A DNA stretch of 6,840 bases from Planctomycetota bacterium. Its GTDB lineage: Bacteria; Planctomycetota; Phycisphaerae; Sedimentisphaerales; SM23-30. The notes under the pieces are model-generated. The model did no database searches. It was not told the origin of the DNA and saw only the letters and a list, made by a program, of their open reading frames with translations. Positions 6,173 through 6,840 of this stretch are shown here, piece by piece. Positions within the stretch are counted from its first letter, which is position 1. Each line of letters starts with the position of its first letter. Where the stretch lies: assembly GCA_029573975.1 (NCBI GenBank), contig JAKQBU010000182.1, positions 1 to 6,840 of the forward strand, written 5' to 3'. A program made the position numbers and the translations under genes.

Positions 6173-6637
6173 ATGCATACGGAAATCCAATTTTCGATTT
6201 TTCTGGTCAATAAACCCGGGGTTCTGGCGCAGATTCTCAACGCACTGGCCAGGGAGAAAGTGAATATCATTGCCATGACCCTGATGGACTCGGTGGAACA
6301 TGGCGTTCTGCGTCTGGTGGCGGCCCAGCCGGCGCATGCCCGGGAGGTTCTCAAACACCATGAAGTGCAGGTGACCGAATCGGAAGTGCTGTGTGTCAAT
6401 CTTCCCAACAAACCCGGCGCCGTGGCGGAAGTCTGCACCAAACTCTCCGCGGCCCATATCAATATCAATTACTGCTATGTAACGGCCGGGGCGCGCGGAG
6501 GCCGAACCACGGGAATCCTGCGGGTTGCCGACCTGAAAAAAGCCGTAAAAATACTGAAACTACAGGACAATCCGGACACCCCGGAAAACCAGTCATCCAA
6601 AAAACTCCGACCCCATTTCGGCCAGCGGAACCGCTAA
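6173..6637 (+). CDS. Double ACT-domain protein, probable amino-acid-binding regulator
   Basis: A 154-residue cytoplasmic protein made of two ACT domains, about 5-68 and 72-130, and a polar basic tail. Each repeat begins with the ligand-loop signature NKPG followed by small hydrophobic residues (13-16, NKPGVLA; 79-82, NKPGAVAE), and the repeats share the beta-alpha-beta pattern. ACT pairs usually bind an amino acid at the domain interface and act as sensors. There is no attached enzyme, so it probably acts on a partner or is a stand-alone regulator. The start has AAGG (6163-6166) six bases upstream. Its position right after the STAS gene, under one strong promoter, suggests they work in the same response. 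The ligand cannot be deduced from sequence; an isolated regulatory subunit of an amino-acid enzyme is an alternative reading. Confidence 0.88.
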   Translation: MHTEIQFSIFLVNKPGVLAQILNALAREKVNIIAMTLMDSVEHGVLRLVAAQPAHAREVLKHHEVQVTESEVLCVNLPNKPGAVAEVCTKLSAAHININYCYVTAGARGGRTTGILRVADLKKAVKILKLQDNPDTPENQSSKKLRPHFGQRNR

Positions 6638-6691
6638 AGGACGGATGACCGTTTATTAGAAAATGGCCGGTTTCCCCGGACCTTATTCCCG

Positions 6692-6840
6692 ATGAAACGC
6701 CAGAAAATAACTCCGAAAATATCCAATCGACTGGTTCAACTGGAGTTGTTCCCGCTCCGCCTGCCTTTTCGCCAACCCTTTTTGCATGCGGCCGCCCAGC
6801 GGAATTTTACCGATACCCTAATTGCCGCCGCCCTGCTGGC
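6692..6840 (+). CDS. Enolase/MLE-superfamily enzyme, N-terminus only (cut by window edge)
   Basis: Translating from the ATG at 6692 gives 49 codons, open to the window end. Residues from about 16 onward (LVQLELFPLRLPFRQPFLHA, then a run ending TLIAAALLA) resemble the first strands of the capping domain in the muconate lactonizing enzyme group. Members of that group include dipeptide (L-Ala-D/L-Glu) epimerases and o-succinylbenzoate synthases. The catalytic lysines and metal-binding acids lie beyond the window, so the reaction cannot be named. A dipeptide epimerase would suit peptidoglycan recycling and the nearby alr, but that is inference. The ribosome site is weak (GGA at 6678-6680). It lies 54 bases after the ACT gene on the same strand with no clear terminator, so readthrough is possible. 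Confidence 0.6.
   Translation, partial: MKRQKITPKISNRLVQLELFPLRLPFRQPFLHAAAQRNFTDTLIAAALL

Noticed and set aside
6663..6685. Terminator after the ACT gene
   Set aside because: GGCCGG and CCCCGG can pair imperfectly, but the stem is weak and no T-run follows.

Overview
The window is a stretch of bacterial chromosome carrying mainly housekeeping genes, with moderate-to-high GC and tight gene packing. It holds seven protein genes. Two are cut by the window edges: serA at the left, and an enolase-superfamily gene at the right. Several starts have weak or no Shine-Dalgarno sequence (alr, lon). The double-ACT protein and the SpoIIAA-like STAS protein fit an environmental, possibly Planctomycetota-type bacterium. 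That placement is an impression, not a demonstrated assignment.

Layout: (1) positions 1-771, minus strand: the N-terminal 257 codons of D-3-phosphoglycerate dehydrogenase (serA), with its own sigma70-type promoter. (2) A 247-base divergent control region, 772-1018, which includes a perfect 9-bp dyad just before alr. (3) 1019-2806, plus strand: alanine racemase (alr) followed 21 bases later by a YmdB-type macrodomain hydrolase, probably one operon. (4) 2807-3078: an intergenic stretch with a lon promoter, a dyad just upstream of lon, and the first copy of a 79-base repeated element on the minus strand. (5) 3079-5625: full-length Lon protease. (6) 5622-5804: a near-ideal sigma70 promoter overlapping the lon stop codon, then the second copy of the element on the plus strand, then a GC-only hairpin touching the next ribosome binding site. 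(7) 5805-6637: a STAS-domain anti-sigma-antagonist-like gene and a double-ACT-domain gene, 11 bases apart. (8) 6692 onward: the start of an enolase/MLE-superfamily enzyme.

The observation most worth pursuing is the element that flanks lon in inverted orientation (2977-3055 minus; 5657-5735 plus). The copies align without gaps at 66 of 79 positions. They fold into the same shape: a 9-bp closing helix and a 7-bp internal hairpin. Three of the 13 differences fall in the hairpin, and each swaps a Watson-Crick pair for a G-U pair or the reverse, so pairing is kept. The G-U pairs exist only on the strand reading away from lon, which assigns the RNA strand. The plus-strand copy starts at the predicted transcription start of the STAS-ACT operon. 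Its leader also contains a 24-codon ORF whose stop codon lies in the loop of the hairpin that abuts the STAS Shine-Dalgarno. This looks like a structured leader or small-RNA family not matching any riboswitch I recognise; its function is unknown.

Functionally, serA (serine synthesis), alr (D-alanine for peptidoglycan), a macrodomain deacetylase and Lon (protein quality control) are ordinary core genes. The STAS-ACT pair suggests regulatory partner switching together with amino-acid sensing, but no kinase or sigma factor is visible here.
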